DNA of 64,000 bases from DFXE01 sp032054765 (GTDB taxonomy: Bacteria > Bacteroidota > Bacteroidia > Bacteroidales > Tannerellaceae). The stretch is from contig DAMBSC010000008.1 of NCBI GenBank assembly GCA_032054765.1, positions 186,001 to 250,000 of the forward strand, given 5' to 3'. Positions 1-7,600 of the stretch are shown piece by piece. Position 1 is the stretch's first letter. Every line of letters starts with the position of its first letter. Position numbers and translations under genes: made by a program. The notes beneath the pieces are model-generated. The model did no database searches. It had not been told where the DNA came from and worked only from the letters and a program-made list of their open reading frames with translations.

Positions 1-1290
1 AACAAAAGATTAAATATAGCTTTAAAATATAATGTACAACTAAACGAAGACCAAATACATTTTCTAAAATATATATTCAAATCAGACTATACTAAAAAAT
101 CTTTTTTACCTCTTTTCAATTTTAACATACGTAAGATATCTGAATTTTTTTCTGACTTAGTTTATCAAACAAGAAGCACTTTTGTTTCAGATATAAAAAA
201 ATTATCAGATATCCCACAGACAATAAATGGAGCAAGAGGAATAATTTATTATTTATTGATTCAAAATCTATTAAATAAAGATTATCTCAAAAGGCAATTA
301 TTCCTTGAAGATGGGAATTTAGTAGGTGGAGAAGATGGTGGACATGTAAATCCTGCCAGAATACTTCTAACAAATTTACATAATTTATCTAAATTCAACA
401 TGGATGAGTTCGCTACAAACATTCATGTTAACCCTGTTGGTTTGTATTCTTTGTATGAATGTTATAACGAAATTTTTAAAAATCATGACAAACAATTTTT
501 TGACATAATTTCTGATCTATTTCTTTTCCACAAAGAAAATTGGTGTCATTTGATTACTTTCATGAACAAGCAAGTATTTTCCAGATTGGATTTTGAAGAA
601 GAAAGAAAAAAAATAAATCGAATAAGACAATCTAAGGAAGATGATATTATCAAAGAGCTAAATGATATCAAACTACATATAAATCCATCTGGATTTATAT
701 ATCTAAGAGACATAATGAAACATTATGAGTTTTTTTCTTTAAGAGCAAATAATAAAAAGCCATTATTTTCATGTACTAAACTAAATTATGACTCCAAGAA
801 AGACAAATTTATTCCTGAATTTATTGAAAATATTGACAAAACATTTACCTTATTAAACAAATGCATTGATAGTTTAGTTAAATTTACATTATCTGATATT
901 ATTCCAAATTTCGAGAAAAGTGTTCATTGTTTTAGGCTATTTACACTTGAAGAAGATAATGAAGCGGATTATGTTGAAGGAAAACCAGGAAGATTATATT
1001 TAATCCGTATTATTGATACGCACATAAGATATATTGATACATTAAGATATTATGTCATTAATGGAAATTTATATAATAGTTACTATGAAAATGTTGAAGA
1101 CAATCCATTGTTTAACAATTACAAAGTATTTGTAAATAAAGAACTTGTTAAAAGAATAGAAAAATATGTTGAGCTATTAGCTCCACTTAAAAAAAAGTAT
1201 GAAAATATAGGATATAACTTGTATTTGAAAAACATAGCTGAAAATAAAAATTGGGGTTATGAACAATGGATTCCAATAAGCAGTAGTTAA
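1..1290 (+). CDS. Unknown protein, C-terminal part, cut by left edge
   Basis: The reading frame is open from base 1 to the stop at 1288-1290 (about 429 residues), so the gene begins left of the window. The TTG at 256 is only a start-like codon inside it. The visible part is rich in Lys, Asn, Ile and Phe, looks mainly helical, and has no membrane segment, no Walker motif and no cysteine cluster. The segment around codons 77-140 could be a winged-helix-like linker as in large NTPases, but that is only an impression. The next gene starts 10 bp downstream, so the two are probably co-transcribed. The very low GC and the mobile neighbours suggest accessory cargo. I do not recognise the family. Confidence 0.7.
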   Translation, partial: NKRLNIALKYNVQLNEDQIHFLKYIFKSDYTKKSFLPLFNFNIRKISEFFSDLVYQTRSTFVSDIKKLSDIPQTINGARGIIYYLLIQNLLNKDYLKRQLFLEDGNLVGGEDGGHVNPARILLTNLHNLSKFNMDEFATNIHVNPVGLYSLYECYNEIFKNHDKQFFDIISDLFLFHKENWCHLITFMNKQVFSRLDFEEERKKINRIRQSKEDDIIKELNDIKLHINPSGFIYLRDIMKHYEFFSLRANNKKPLFSCTKLNYDSKKDKFIPEFIENIDKTFTLLNKCIDSLVKFTLSDIIPNFEKSVHCFRLFTLEEDNEADYVEGKPGRLYLIRIIDTHIRYIDTLRYYVINGNLYNSYYENVEDNPLFNNYKVFVNKELVKRIEKYVELLAPLKKKYENIGYNLYLKNIAENKNWGYEQWIPISSS

Positions 1291-1300
1291 AAATAACAAT

Positions 1301-1762
1301 ATGAGCACAAATGTATTAGACTACATAAAAGAGATCTCTGAAAAAGAAAATCGACACGAATTAATGATGTATTATTTGAAATATGTTCTTACTCGTAATA
1401 TATTTAGAAATGCAGATCAATCTCCCCCGTGTAAAATAGCAAAGGATATTACTATTCTTTCCGCTTTTTTAGAAAGTGACAAAAGTAACACATCTTTTAT
1501 TTATAAAAAGAAATATAAGTCTAAGTATGTAAGAGAAAGAATTAAGTCATGTCAAAAAAGTAATTTAGGAAAAAAAGGTATTCAGGAAATAGTAAATGAA
1601 TCTCATAAGTACATTGAAGAAGCTTTCCTTCTTAAAAGTTTTGAAAAACAAATAAAAAACGATAGGTACAGATACTTTATATCAACCTTATTTGCTATAA
1701 CAGCTTTAATCATTTCTTTTATTACATTGATTATAAAAATCACAAATTCTAATGGAGAATAA
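1301..1762 (+). CDS. Small membrane-anchored protein of unknown function
   Basis: A 153-residue protein starting with ATG 10 bp after the preceding stop. Residues 1-120 are charged and probably helical (many Lys and Glu). Residues about 123-148 form one hydrophobic segment (ISTLFAITALIISFITLII), followed by a six-residue polar tail, so it is a C-terminally anchored single-pass protein without a signal peptide. Tight coupling to the large gene upstream suggests a two-gene unit made of a big soluble protein and a small tail-anchored partner. That layout is common in phage-defence cargo, but nothing in the sequence proves such a role. No known domain recognised. Confidence 0.65.
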   Translation: MSTNVLDYIKEISEKENRHELMMYYLKYVLTRNIFRNADQSPPCKIAKDITILSAFLESDKSNTSFIYKKKYKSKYVRERIKSCQKSNLGKKGIQEIVNESHKYIEEAFLLKSFEKQIKNDRYRYFISTLFAITALIISFITLIIKITNSNGE

Positions 1763-1980
1763 TATGATTCTATATTTACATCTGCCTACCATATTACTCT
1801 ATCCTGTTGATTAATAATGACAATCTAATAACTATATAAGTTCTTTTCCGAATTAAATCAAGGAATGCACATATACTTTGGAAATGGCTGATAAGAAAGA
1901 TATCCAAACCGGAAATTCTCGGAATGTTGATATGCTCATTAAAAATCAGATATTGAATTGAACGGATTTTCTATATAACG

Positions 1981-2019
1981 ACGGCAGGCTTTTCACTTTT
2001 AAAGTCTGCCGTTTTTTTA
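1981..2019 (+). terminator. Rho-independent terminator
   Basis: A 12-bp stem (1981-1992 with 2001-2012, one G-T pair) encloses an 8-nt loop and is followed by a run of seven T (2012-2018). It would end plus-strand transcripts of the 1-1762 pair, although it lies 220 bp beyond that stop. Confidence 0.75.
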
Positions 2020-2090
2020 TTGTCCTCTTTCATCTGAACACAAACAAAAAAGAAGGGAATAAAACTACAAGACCGGTGCCCTTCGGGTAT

Positions 2091-2142
2091 TTTGGAAAAT
2101 CTTCCTTTTTCGCCGAACGAAAAAGAGTATTTTCCAAAATAG
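2091..2142. repeat. Nested perfect hairpin near mobilization genes
   Basis: An outer perfect 12-bp stem ATTTTGGAAAAT (2091-2102) pairs with ATTTTCCAAAAT (2131-2142). An inner perfect 8-bp stem CTTTTTCG (2107-2114) pairs with CGAAAAAG (2120-2127). There is no T-tract, so a simple terminator is unlikely. Comparable A/T-stem hairpins occur beside the other mobilization genes at 23112-23159 and 25214-25268. Confidence 0.6.
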
Positions 2143-2232
2143 TCCTGTCTTATTCATTCTCCTTCTATTAAGAGGTGTTTATCAGTCGAAAAAGGAAAAA
2201 ATATTCGGTTGGGGGGGGTGTCTGTGGAACCA

Positions 2233-2529
2233 TTATCTAAAACTATCCCGATAACCTTCTTTCAACAGTTTTTCGATGTCTGAAGAGCGGTAGAGAATTT
2301 TCCCGCCCAGCTTGACGTAGGGAATGCGCCCCTCGTTTCGGTAGTCCTGTAAACTTCTCCGGCTGATTTTTAACTTCTTCGACAGTTCCTCGTCCGTGTA
2401 AAAGCTTTCTCCGTAGAGTGTTGGTTTTCGGGAGGAAAATACATGCTCCAAAGCCGAAGAAAGGTTATCCAGTGAAAGAAAAAAGGATTTTATCCTTTCG
2501 TTGCTCTCTGTAATTAGCTGATTACTCAT
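2233..2529 (-). CDS. Helix-turn-helix (excisionase/MerR-like) protein
   Basis: A 98-residue protein. Residues about 44-98 form an HTH_17-type DNA-binding domain: FYTDEELSKKLKISRR, then a recognition helix near SLQDYRNEGRIP and a small wing VKLGGKILYRSSDIEKLL. The N-terminal 40 residues are a helical extension. Short proteins of this class accompany Bacteroides mobilizable and conjugative elements and act as excision factors or regulators. It is followed on the same strand (going upstream) by a second HTH gene 42 bp away. The exact role (excisionase or repressor) cannot be decided from sequence alone. Confidence 0.8.
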   Translation of the reverse strand: MSNQLITESNERIKSFFLSLDNLSSALEHVFSSRKPTLYGESFYTDEELSKKLKISRRSLQDYRNEGRIPYVKLGGKILYRSSDIEKLLKEGYRDSFR

Positions 2530-2571
2530 ACATTTTTGTTTTTATGATTTGTAGTATGTTTATTCCTTCTC

Positions 2572-2883
2572 TCATAGCCGCTTCCCTCTGTATTTAGCTT
2601 GCTTGTGCTTCTCTTCTATCAGTGGGAGTATTTTCTGTATATCTTCGGGTTTATAGTAGATTTTATGGCTGATTTGCGTGTAAGCCAATGTTCCGTTATC
2701 CCGGAGGGTTTGAAGTGTGCGTTTGGAGATGTTCAAGAGTTGGCATACATCCTGATTGTCAAACCACTCTTTAATTTCACCGTTTTCGTGCAGGCGGCAG
2801 AGAGATTCCATCCGGCTTGCAAAATGTTCAAACTTAGAGAGCATTTTCTCGAAAGTTTCCGCATCGATGTTTACTATTTCCAT
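2572..2883 (-). CDS. Helix-turn-helix (excisionase/MerR-like) protein
   Basis: A 103-residue protein and the first gene of a two-gene minus-strand unit with the 98-residue HTH protein downstream. The N-terminal half is helical; residues about 40-95 are an HTH_17 domain (WFDNQDVCQLLNISKRTLQ, then YTQISHKIYYKPEDIQKIL). The basic tail (KHKQAKYRGKRL) could contact DNA. Paired HTH proteins like these commonly sit between the integrase and mobilization genes in Bacteroides elements and control excision. A similar third protein is at 22706-23032 beside the second mobilization module. Confidence 0.8.
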   Translation of the reverse strand: MEIVNIDAETFEKMLSKFEHFASRMESLCRLHENGEIKEWFDNQDVCQLLNISKRTLQTLRDNGTLAYTQISHKIYYKPEDIQKILPLIEEKHKQAKYRGKRL

Positions 2884-3472
2884 GTCTTACATATTTTTAA
2901 TTTATAATTTTTCTGCTTCCAAAGTAGGATTTCGGATATTGTAATCCGCACTTTCTTCCACGAAGTAAAAGAGAAAAATCCAACATACAATGGATTGAAA
3001 ACCATGTGGATGCTTCTGGCCGGGAGTGTCTGGGGGGTAAGACAGACTTTTTTCATGCGGATATAAATTTCAGCTTGAAAAGCCTCTTTTCCAGACGTGT
3101 TTTTTCCCCTAAATCTCAAACCCATTTTGGTATGTAAATAAATGGCCTTCCCTGCATACTACTGCAAAATCAGAAAATCGGTGCAGTCCGAATCACTTAC
3201 CAAGCAAGTAAAATAGAAAGTTATTGCAGATTATTTCATCTTGATCCACTCTGTTCATTCTGCTGATTTATAATGCTTTCTTTGCATGAAAACTGATTTC
3301 AAAACTTGAATCAATAGTAAATTCCCAGTTGAAACAAGAATAGGAATAAGAACAGGAATTTATACTGGAATCTGTTTTAGAACCAGTTTGGAAATCATTA
3401 ATGGGTTCAGTTCAGAACCCTATTTTGAATTTTGTGCAGGCGTAAATATTTAACGATTAAAATATCTAAAAG
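2884..3472. other. Noncoding spacer between divergent HTH and mobilization genes
   Basis: No gene I can support. Around 3330-3420 it has a run of degenerate GGAAT-type words and then a small palindrome GGGTTC-N6-GAACCC (3403-3420). Promoters for both the minus-strand HTH unit and the plus-strand mobilization unit should lie here, but I see no clear -7/-33 pair. Confidence 0.4.
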
Positions 3473-3815
3473 ATGAGTTCAAAAAAGAAACAAAAAAAGG
3501 TTTCGATACAGGAGTATATAGAAACCTACTGTCAGGAGAAACGGATAAGGGGACGCTATGCTGTGTATATCAGTCCTGAAACACATGGTAAACTGAGAAA
3601 AATAGCCCAGCTATTCAATGGTGAATACCACACAACAACCTCTTCATTGGCTGATTCCCATCATCTCCAGCCATATAGAGACTTACAGGGAGCTTCTGAG
3701 TAATGCTTTTAGAGAGGATAAACGGGAGTTTATGGAAGGTTTAAAAGGCACAAGACAATTTGGAATGGAGGAAGAATCGGATGAATCTTGTCAGGATAAC
3801 GACTTGGGTCAGTAG
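3473..3815 (+). pseudogene. Frameshifted DUF3408-type mobilization-region protein
   Basis: The first frame gives a basic N-terminus and the stretch RYAVYISPETHGKLRKIA, then runs out of frame at CCC (3657-3659). Removing one C joins TTSSLAD to SIISSHIETYRELLSNAF in the next frame and continues to a stop at 3813-3815, about 113 residues in all. The joined protein resembles DUF3408 proteins, small RHH-like proteins found beside tra/mob genes of Bacteroides elements. The lesion is a single extra base in a short homopolymer, so it is either a true inactivating mutation or a base-call error. It lies just upstream of the likely oriT and mobC. Confidence 0.7.
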
Positions 3816-4096
3816 AAAACCATCTTATATAGTGCGCAATGGAAGAAGCTGTAAAATTTAGCTTCTATAGGTTTATGGGTAAGCCTTGGCATGTTTTACG
3901 GCTTACTTTTCTAAACGGAACATTTTATGTTCGGTTTAGGGGAGCGAGGTTATGTTTTGATTGCATCAAAACCCTCGCTTTGGCTATAGCCAAAGGGGAA
4001 TTGCTCCTGATAGTCGCAATTTACGGCTGACGCCGTGAGAGAAAAACTTCTCCCGACGGTCGCAGTTTTAATGACGATACGAAATAAAAATCGATT
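3816..4096. other. Candidate oriT region with several hairpins
   Basis: The 281 bp before mobC contain a dyad GCGAGG...TTTTGAT-TGC-ATCAAAA...CCTCGC (about 3946-3981), a small palindrome TTGGCTATAGCCAAA and a hairpin ACGGC-TGAC-GCCGT (4022-4035). Clustered hairpins directly upstream of a MobC/relaxase pair are typical of an origin of transfer. A 63-codon frame across it looks accidental. The nick site cannot be placed by eye. Confidence 0.45.
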
Positions 4097-4489
4097 TTGA
4101 AAGAAGGCAATAAAGATAACAGGAAGAAAGGCGGACGACCTAAAGTAAGTTCCGTGAGTCGGAAGAGCAAGACCATTGGGGTTTGCTTCTCCGAGCCGGA
4201 ACTATATGCTATAAAGTACAGGGCGGACAAAGCCAAGCTTCCCGTTAGTGTCTATTGTCATGATGCGATCCTCAGTGGTGTAATCAAAGAACCTCTAAAG
4301 AAAGAGGAATTGGAGTTACTACGCAGCCTTTCCAATATAGGAAACAACCTGAATCAGCTCACCAAAACTGCTAAGTTTTTGAGTGCAAAACGGCTCGAGA
4401 ATGAGGCTTTACCGCTACTTCAAACTATTCAAAACATCATAAATAAACTGTCGGATGATTGGAAAAATAGTAAAAGGAATAACCTTTAA
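4097..4489 (+). CDS. mobC: MobC-like relaxosome accessory protein
   Basis: A 130-residue protein starting at TTG 4097, because an in-frame TAA lies at 4085-4087 and no ATG follows before the conserved part. The N-terminus is basic (NRKKGGRPK) and the core KTIGVCFSEPELYAIKYRADKAKLPVS resembles the ribbon-helix-helix region of MobC proteins. The C-terminal half holds SNIGNNLNQLTK, a MobC hallmark. MobC proteins bind oriT and help the relaxase open the nic site. The gene overlaps the relaxase start by 35 bp, which implies translational coupling. Confidence 0.85.
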   Translation: MKEGNKDNRKKGGRPKVSSVSRKSKTIGVCFSEPELYAIKYRADKAKLPVSVYCHDAILSGVIKEPLKKEELELLRSLSNIGNNLNQLTKTAKFLSAKRLENEALPLLQTIQNIINKLSDDWKNSKRNNL

Positions 4490-5396
4490 GGGGTGCATTT
4501 CGTACGTTTTAGAGAACGAAGGGGCAAAGATTCTGGCAAGTGGAGGGGTATTGGAAACTGACACGAAATCCATAATCAACAGCTTTTATATGCAGAGTTT
4601 ACTTAATCCGAAACTATCAAAGTGTGTCGGTCATATCCCACTGGCGTTTTCTCCTGATGATAAGGAACGGATGACAGACCAGTTCATGGAACGGTTAGCC
4701 AAAGAGTACATGAAAGCGATGGGCATTAAGAACACGCAGTACCTTATTGTTCGACATAGTAATACAAGCCATCCGCATTGCCATATTGTATTCAACCGGG
4801 TGGATAACGATGGCAAGACCATTTCCGACAGGAATGAACAATACCGGAACGAGAAGGTTTGTAAGGAATTGAAAGACAAGTATAATCTCACCTACGGCAA
4901 AGGAAAAGAGAATGTCAATGTCGAAAAGTTAAAAGGGGCGGAACAGACCAAGTATGAGATTTTCCATGCGGTTAAAGATATACTGCCTAAAGTCAAAAAC
5001 TGGCAGCAGTTTGAGCAGGCTCTCAATAAACAAGGTATATCCATTGAATATAAACAAAAGGGACAAACAGATGAAATACAAGGCATATCCTTTAAGAAAG
5101 GAGAGCATTCTTTCAAAGGCTCGGATGTGGACAGGAAATTTAGTTATTCCAAACTGGATACCACCTTAAACGGGAATAATTATGTTCAGGAACGACAACA
5201 GGTAACTGCTCCAACGGAAATCAAAAATACGGGAAGTAATCTTTCGGAAAGTGTTGCATCGGGTGTTGTCGATGTAGCATCGGCCATAGGTGGGTTGTTT
5301 GATATTCAGCCATCGGACAGAGCGCAAGAGCAATCCAAGCAACCGAAAAGAAATATAATCAGGAAGAAAAAAGGTAGGGGTTATAGCCCTTCGTAA
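4455..5396 (+). CDS. Relaxase of the MobA/VirD2 class (BmgA-like)
   Basis: A 313-residue relaxase that would nick oriT and pilot single-stranded DNA during mobilization by a helper conjugative element. The N-terminal MIGKIVKGITFKGCISYVLE holds a candidate catalytic Tyr (Y17). The metal-binding motif III is H101-N4-H106-P-H108-C-H110 followed by IVFNRVDNDG. The C-terminal third is variable and ends in a basic tail (RNIIRKKKGRGY). No helicase or primase domain is attached, and no conjugation apparatus is visible nearby, so the element is mobilizable rather than self-transmissible. It overlaps mobC and is followed after 43 bp by a small membrane protein. Confidence 0.9.
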   Translation: MIGKIVKGITFKGCISYVLENEGAKILASGGVLETDTKSIINSFYMQSLLNPKLSKCVGHIPLAFSPDDKERMTDQFMERLAKEYMKAMGIKNTQYLIVRHSNTSHPHCHIVFNRVDNDGKTISDRNEQYRNEKVCKELKDKYNLTYGKGKENVNVEKLKGAEQTKYEIFHAVKDILPKVKNWQQFEQALNKQGISIEYKQKGQTDEIQGISFKKGEHSFKGSDVDRKFSYSKLDTTLNGNNYVQERQQVTAPTEIKNTGSNLSESVASGVVDVASAIGGLFDIQPSDRAQEQSKQPKRNIIRKKKGRGYSPS

Positions 5397-5439
5397 TATA
5401 CAAATCAGAACAATTTCATCAATTTAAAATAGATACATT

Positions 5440-6006
5440 ATGGCAAATTCAGTATCAAACGATGCCCTTTGGGAAAAGCTTTCGGAGATAAGTGAACAGC
5501 TTAACTGCATTAAACAAACGGAAACTACATCCGATTTCAGCGGTATAAAGGATGGAATAATTGTCGAAATCAAGGAACAATGTAGATTGCTCGGCAATCA
5601 CAATGACGTTAATTACAGAGCGAGCGAACAAAACTGCAAGACAACGGATGAAAATATAATAAAGATTTTGAATATAGTTTCCCGAATACGAAAACAGCAA
5701 AAAGAAACTGCCGAAAGGCAATCAGAAGGTAGTATCGAACAGCGATTAAAGGTTTTGGAAATACAGTCAAAATATAATCGGGATTATTTCAACTTTCGCT
5801 TATTTAAATTTAGGAAATCATCTTTAGTGATTGTTATTCTCGTTTTGCTGGTGCTAACTCTTATACTCTTCTGCATGAAACAGCAGAATGACTATACAGT
5901 ATTAAATAATGAGTTTTACAGGAAAAGTATAGTGATAAGGGAATTGCAAACAGATAGCTTAAAGAATATCGTTGAACCTGATACCAAGACAAACAAGAAA
6001 AAATAA
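5440..6006 (+). CDS. Mobilization-operon membrane protein, unknown function
   Basis: A 188-residue protein starting 43 bp after the relaxase stop. Residues 1-120 are polar with predicted coiled-coil character (KLSEISEQLNCIKQ, IEQRLKVLEIQSKYN). Residues about 128-148 form one membrane segment (LVIVILVLLVLTLILFCM), and a short region rich in Lys and Asp follows. There is no signal peptide. Proteins of this layout follow bmgA-type relaxases in many Bacteroides elements. A role in coupling the relaxosome to the membrane is possible but unproven. A terminator ends the operon at 6072-6115. Confidence 0.7.
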   Translation: MANSVSNDALWEKLSEISEQLNCIKQTETTSDFSGIKDGIIVEIKEQCRLLGNHNDVNYRASEQNCKTTDENIIKILNIVSRIRKQQKETAERQSEGSIEQRLKVLEIQSKYNRDYFNFRLFKFRKSSLVIVILVLLVLTLILFCMKQQNDYTVLNNEFYRKSIVIRELQTDSLKNIVEPDTKTNKKK

Positions 6007-6071
6007 AACCATCTTTATATAGTTATCGGGAAGTATTTGGTAAATCATCAAGTTAATAACGGGGGTATCCA

Positions 6072-6115
6072 AAATCGGAGCCATTCAATTTGTCTGGCTC
6101 CGATTTATTTTTTTT
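6072..6115 (+). terminator. Rho-independent terminator of the mob operon
   Basis: A perfect 11-bp stem (6072-6082 with 6096-6106), a 13-nt loop, and an eight-T run at 6108-6115, 66 bp after the stop of the membrane protein gene. Confidence 0.85.
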
Positions 6116-6156
6116 AAGAGTAGAATACCCGTTTATTCAATTTATGGCGATTACCT

Positions 6157-6423
6157 TTATTCAATTGCCGCTGGCTTTATAATCAAAAGATTATTATCCA
6201 CAATTATATCTACTTTAGTATCGATCCGGAAGCCGACTTCATCGAGCCATACACCTGTTAAACGAAGAAAAGGAATATTTTTTAATCCATTTCCACTGTT
6301 TTTACAGGTAACCGACTGTGAGGAAATTTTCAAACGGCGTAGATGAACGGCGGATTTACCAGTTCTACTTTTTATCAGTTTCGCTTTGTGAGGCTTTCGA
6401 GAATTCGTTTTATAATTATCCAT
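6157..6423 (-). CDS. symE: SymE-family type I toxin-like protein
   Basis: An 88-residue basic protein. Residues about 52-85 (IPFLRLTGVWLDEVGF, then KVDIIVDNNLLIIKP) match the SymE/AbrB-like swapped-hairpin fold, in which a conserved LxLxGxWLxxxGF segment precedes a V-x-V...LVI strand. E. coli SymE is an SOS-induced toxin held down by an antisense RNA. Here the gene faces the mob operon tail to tail, and an antisense transcript would have to run over 6157-6450; I see no clear promoter for it. The role in element maintenance is inferred from the family. Confidence 0.75.
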   Translation of the reverse strand: MDNYKTNSRKPHKAKLIKSRTGKSAVHLRRLKISSQSVTCKNSGNGLKNIPFLRLTGVWLDEVGFRIDTKVDIIVDNNLLIIKPAAIE

Positions 6424-6614
6424 GAGATACGTTCGTTGCTTTATAACCCGATTTTAAAAATCAGGTAGATGAATAATAATATTAACTCACTGATTACCTG
6501 TAGTTATATCGGCTTATTCGCTTTGTAAGTGGGCACAAAACGAATAAAAACAGGAACGTATGACAAAGATATAATTTCGTGTAAAAATGTTAAAGCTATC
6601 CGGTAATTTTTTCG

Positions 6615-6622
6615 TAGTTTTG
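6615..6622 (+). promoter_or_regulatory. -7 box of a Bacteroidales promoter
   Basis: TAGTTTTG fits TAnnTTTG and lies 29 bp upstream of the ATG of the nucleotidyltransferase-HEPN gene. A matching -33 TTTG is weak. Confidence 0.5.
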
Positions 6623-6650
6623 TGTTTTTAAGATTCTATTTATCAAGACA

Positions 6651-7541
6651 ATGAAAAATTCTATTGCATACCTGCCCAAAGATAAACAGGAAGAGCTTAA
6701 TTTCCTGAAGAATGAGGTATTGAAACGATTACCGCAGACGGAGTATATTATTCTGTACGGGAGTTATGCAAGGGATAATTATGTGAAGCGGGCAATAAGG
6801 GTTGAAGATGGCGGAATACCAACCGTCAAAATATCTGATTACGATATATTGGTTATAACAAGCGGAATTAACCCTAAGAAAGCTGAAACGGTACTTGACA
6901 ATGTTGAGGATGTGTTTTTCTCCGGTAAAGACTTTGACCGTGATACGCCTGTTCAGTTCATAAATGATGATATTAAGACTTTCAATAAATATATTGAAGA
7001 AGGGAGGTATTTTTATACCCAGATAAAAGAAGAAGGAATCATTCTTTATAAAGGTGGAAAATACAAATTAGCCAGAAGGAGAAAACTTAATTTCGAGGAG
7101 ATAAAGGAACAGGCGCAGGAATATTTTGATGAGAAGTTTTATACTGCAAATGAATTCTTAAATCTGGCTAATGATTCTTACAAAAGAAGTAACTATAAAA
7201 TGTCTTCTTTCAATCTTCATCAAGCTTGTGAAAACTATTACTATGCTATCCGATTAAGCTTTACTTTACGAAATAATAAGCAACATAATCTTTCCAAGCT
7301 TTCTGTTTCCGTCAAAAAGTATTCAGATAATCTGAAAACGGTATTTCCACAGGATACACCAGAAGAGAAACGGCTTTTTGCCCTGTTAAAAGCAGCTTAT
7401 GTGGATGCAAGGTATAATCCGCATTTTGTGGTTACGAAAGAGGATATTGATGCACTAATACCTAAGGTGGAATTGCTGCGAGATATTACGGAGAGGATTT
7501 GTATGGAAAAGATTGGAGAATGGGGAGAAAAGATAAAGTAA
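6651..7541 (+). CDS. Fused MNT nucleotidyltransferase-HEPN protein
   Basis: A 296-residue protein joining a minimal polymerase-beta-type nucleotidyltransferase (residues about 20-130: GSYARD near 37, then SDYDILV near 62, giving the GS and DxD catalytic motifs) to a C-terminal HEPN domain (about 155-285, FNLHQACENYYYAI and DARYNPHF). Separate HEPN and MNT proteins form toxin-antitoxin pairs in which the MNT enzyme modifies and silences the HEPN ribonuclease; here both are on one chain. The C-terminal R-Y-N-P-H is shorter than the usual RX4-6H ribonuclease motif, so RNase activity is uncertain. It sits 60 bp before the OLD/UvrD defence pair and may be an accessory part or an independent cargo gene. 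Confidence 0.8.
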   Translation: MKNSIAYLPKDKQEELNFLKNEVLKRLPQTEYIILYGSYARDNYVKRAIRVEDGGIPTVKISDYDILVITSGINPKKAETVLDNVEDVFFSGKDFDRDTPVQFINDDIKTFNKYIEEGRYFYTQIKEEGIILYKGGKYKLARRRKLNFEEIKEQAQEYFDEKFYTANEFLNLANDSYKRSNYKMSSFNLHQACENYYYAIRLSFTLRNNKQHNLSKLSVSVKKYSDNLKTVFPQDTPEEKRLFALLKAAYVDARYNPHFVVTKEDIDALIPKVELLRDITERICMEKIGEWGEKIK

Positions 7542-7600
7542 CATTAGGAAGACTATAAATAACTTACAGACCTTTTTCTAACATAATTTGATATACTAAA

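Larger units (their letters stand above)
1763..2232. other. Noncoding stretch with terminator and large hairpin
   Basis: No credible gene. It holds a strong terminator (1981-2019), a nested hairpin (2091-2142) and a G-rich run near 2210-2220. It separates the unknown plus-strand pair from the minus-strand HTH genes and may include an end of a mobile element. Confidence 0.5.

Noticed and set aside
2874..3125. An 83-codon minus-strand frame upstream of the HTH pair
   Set aside because: It overlaps the start of the HTH gene at 2883, shows no domain, and covers the expected promoter region.
3839..4030. A 63-codon plus-strand frame before mobC
   Set aside because: It runs across the hairpins of the candidate oriT, has no family signature, and its composition follows the repeats.
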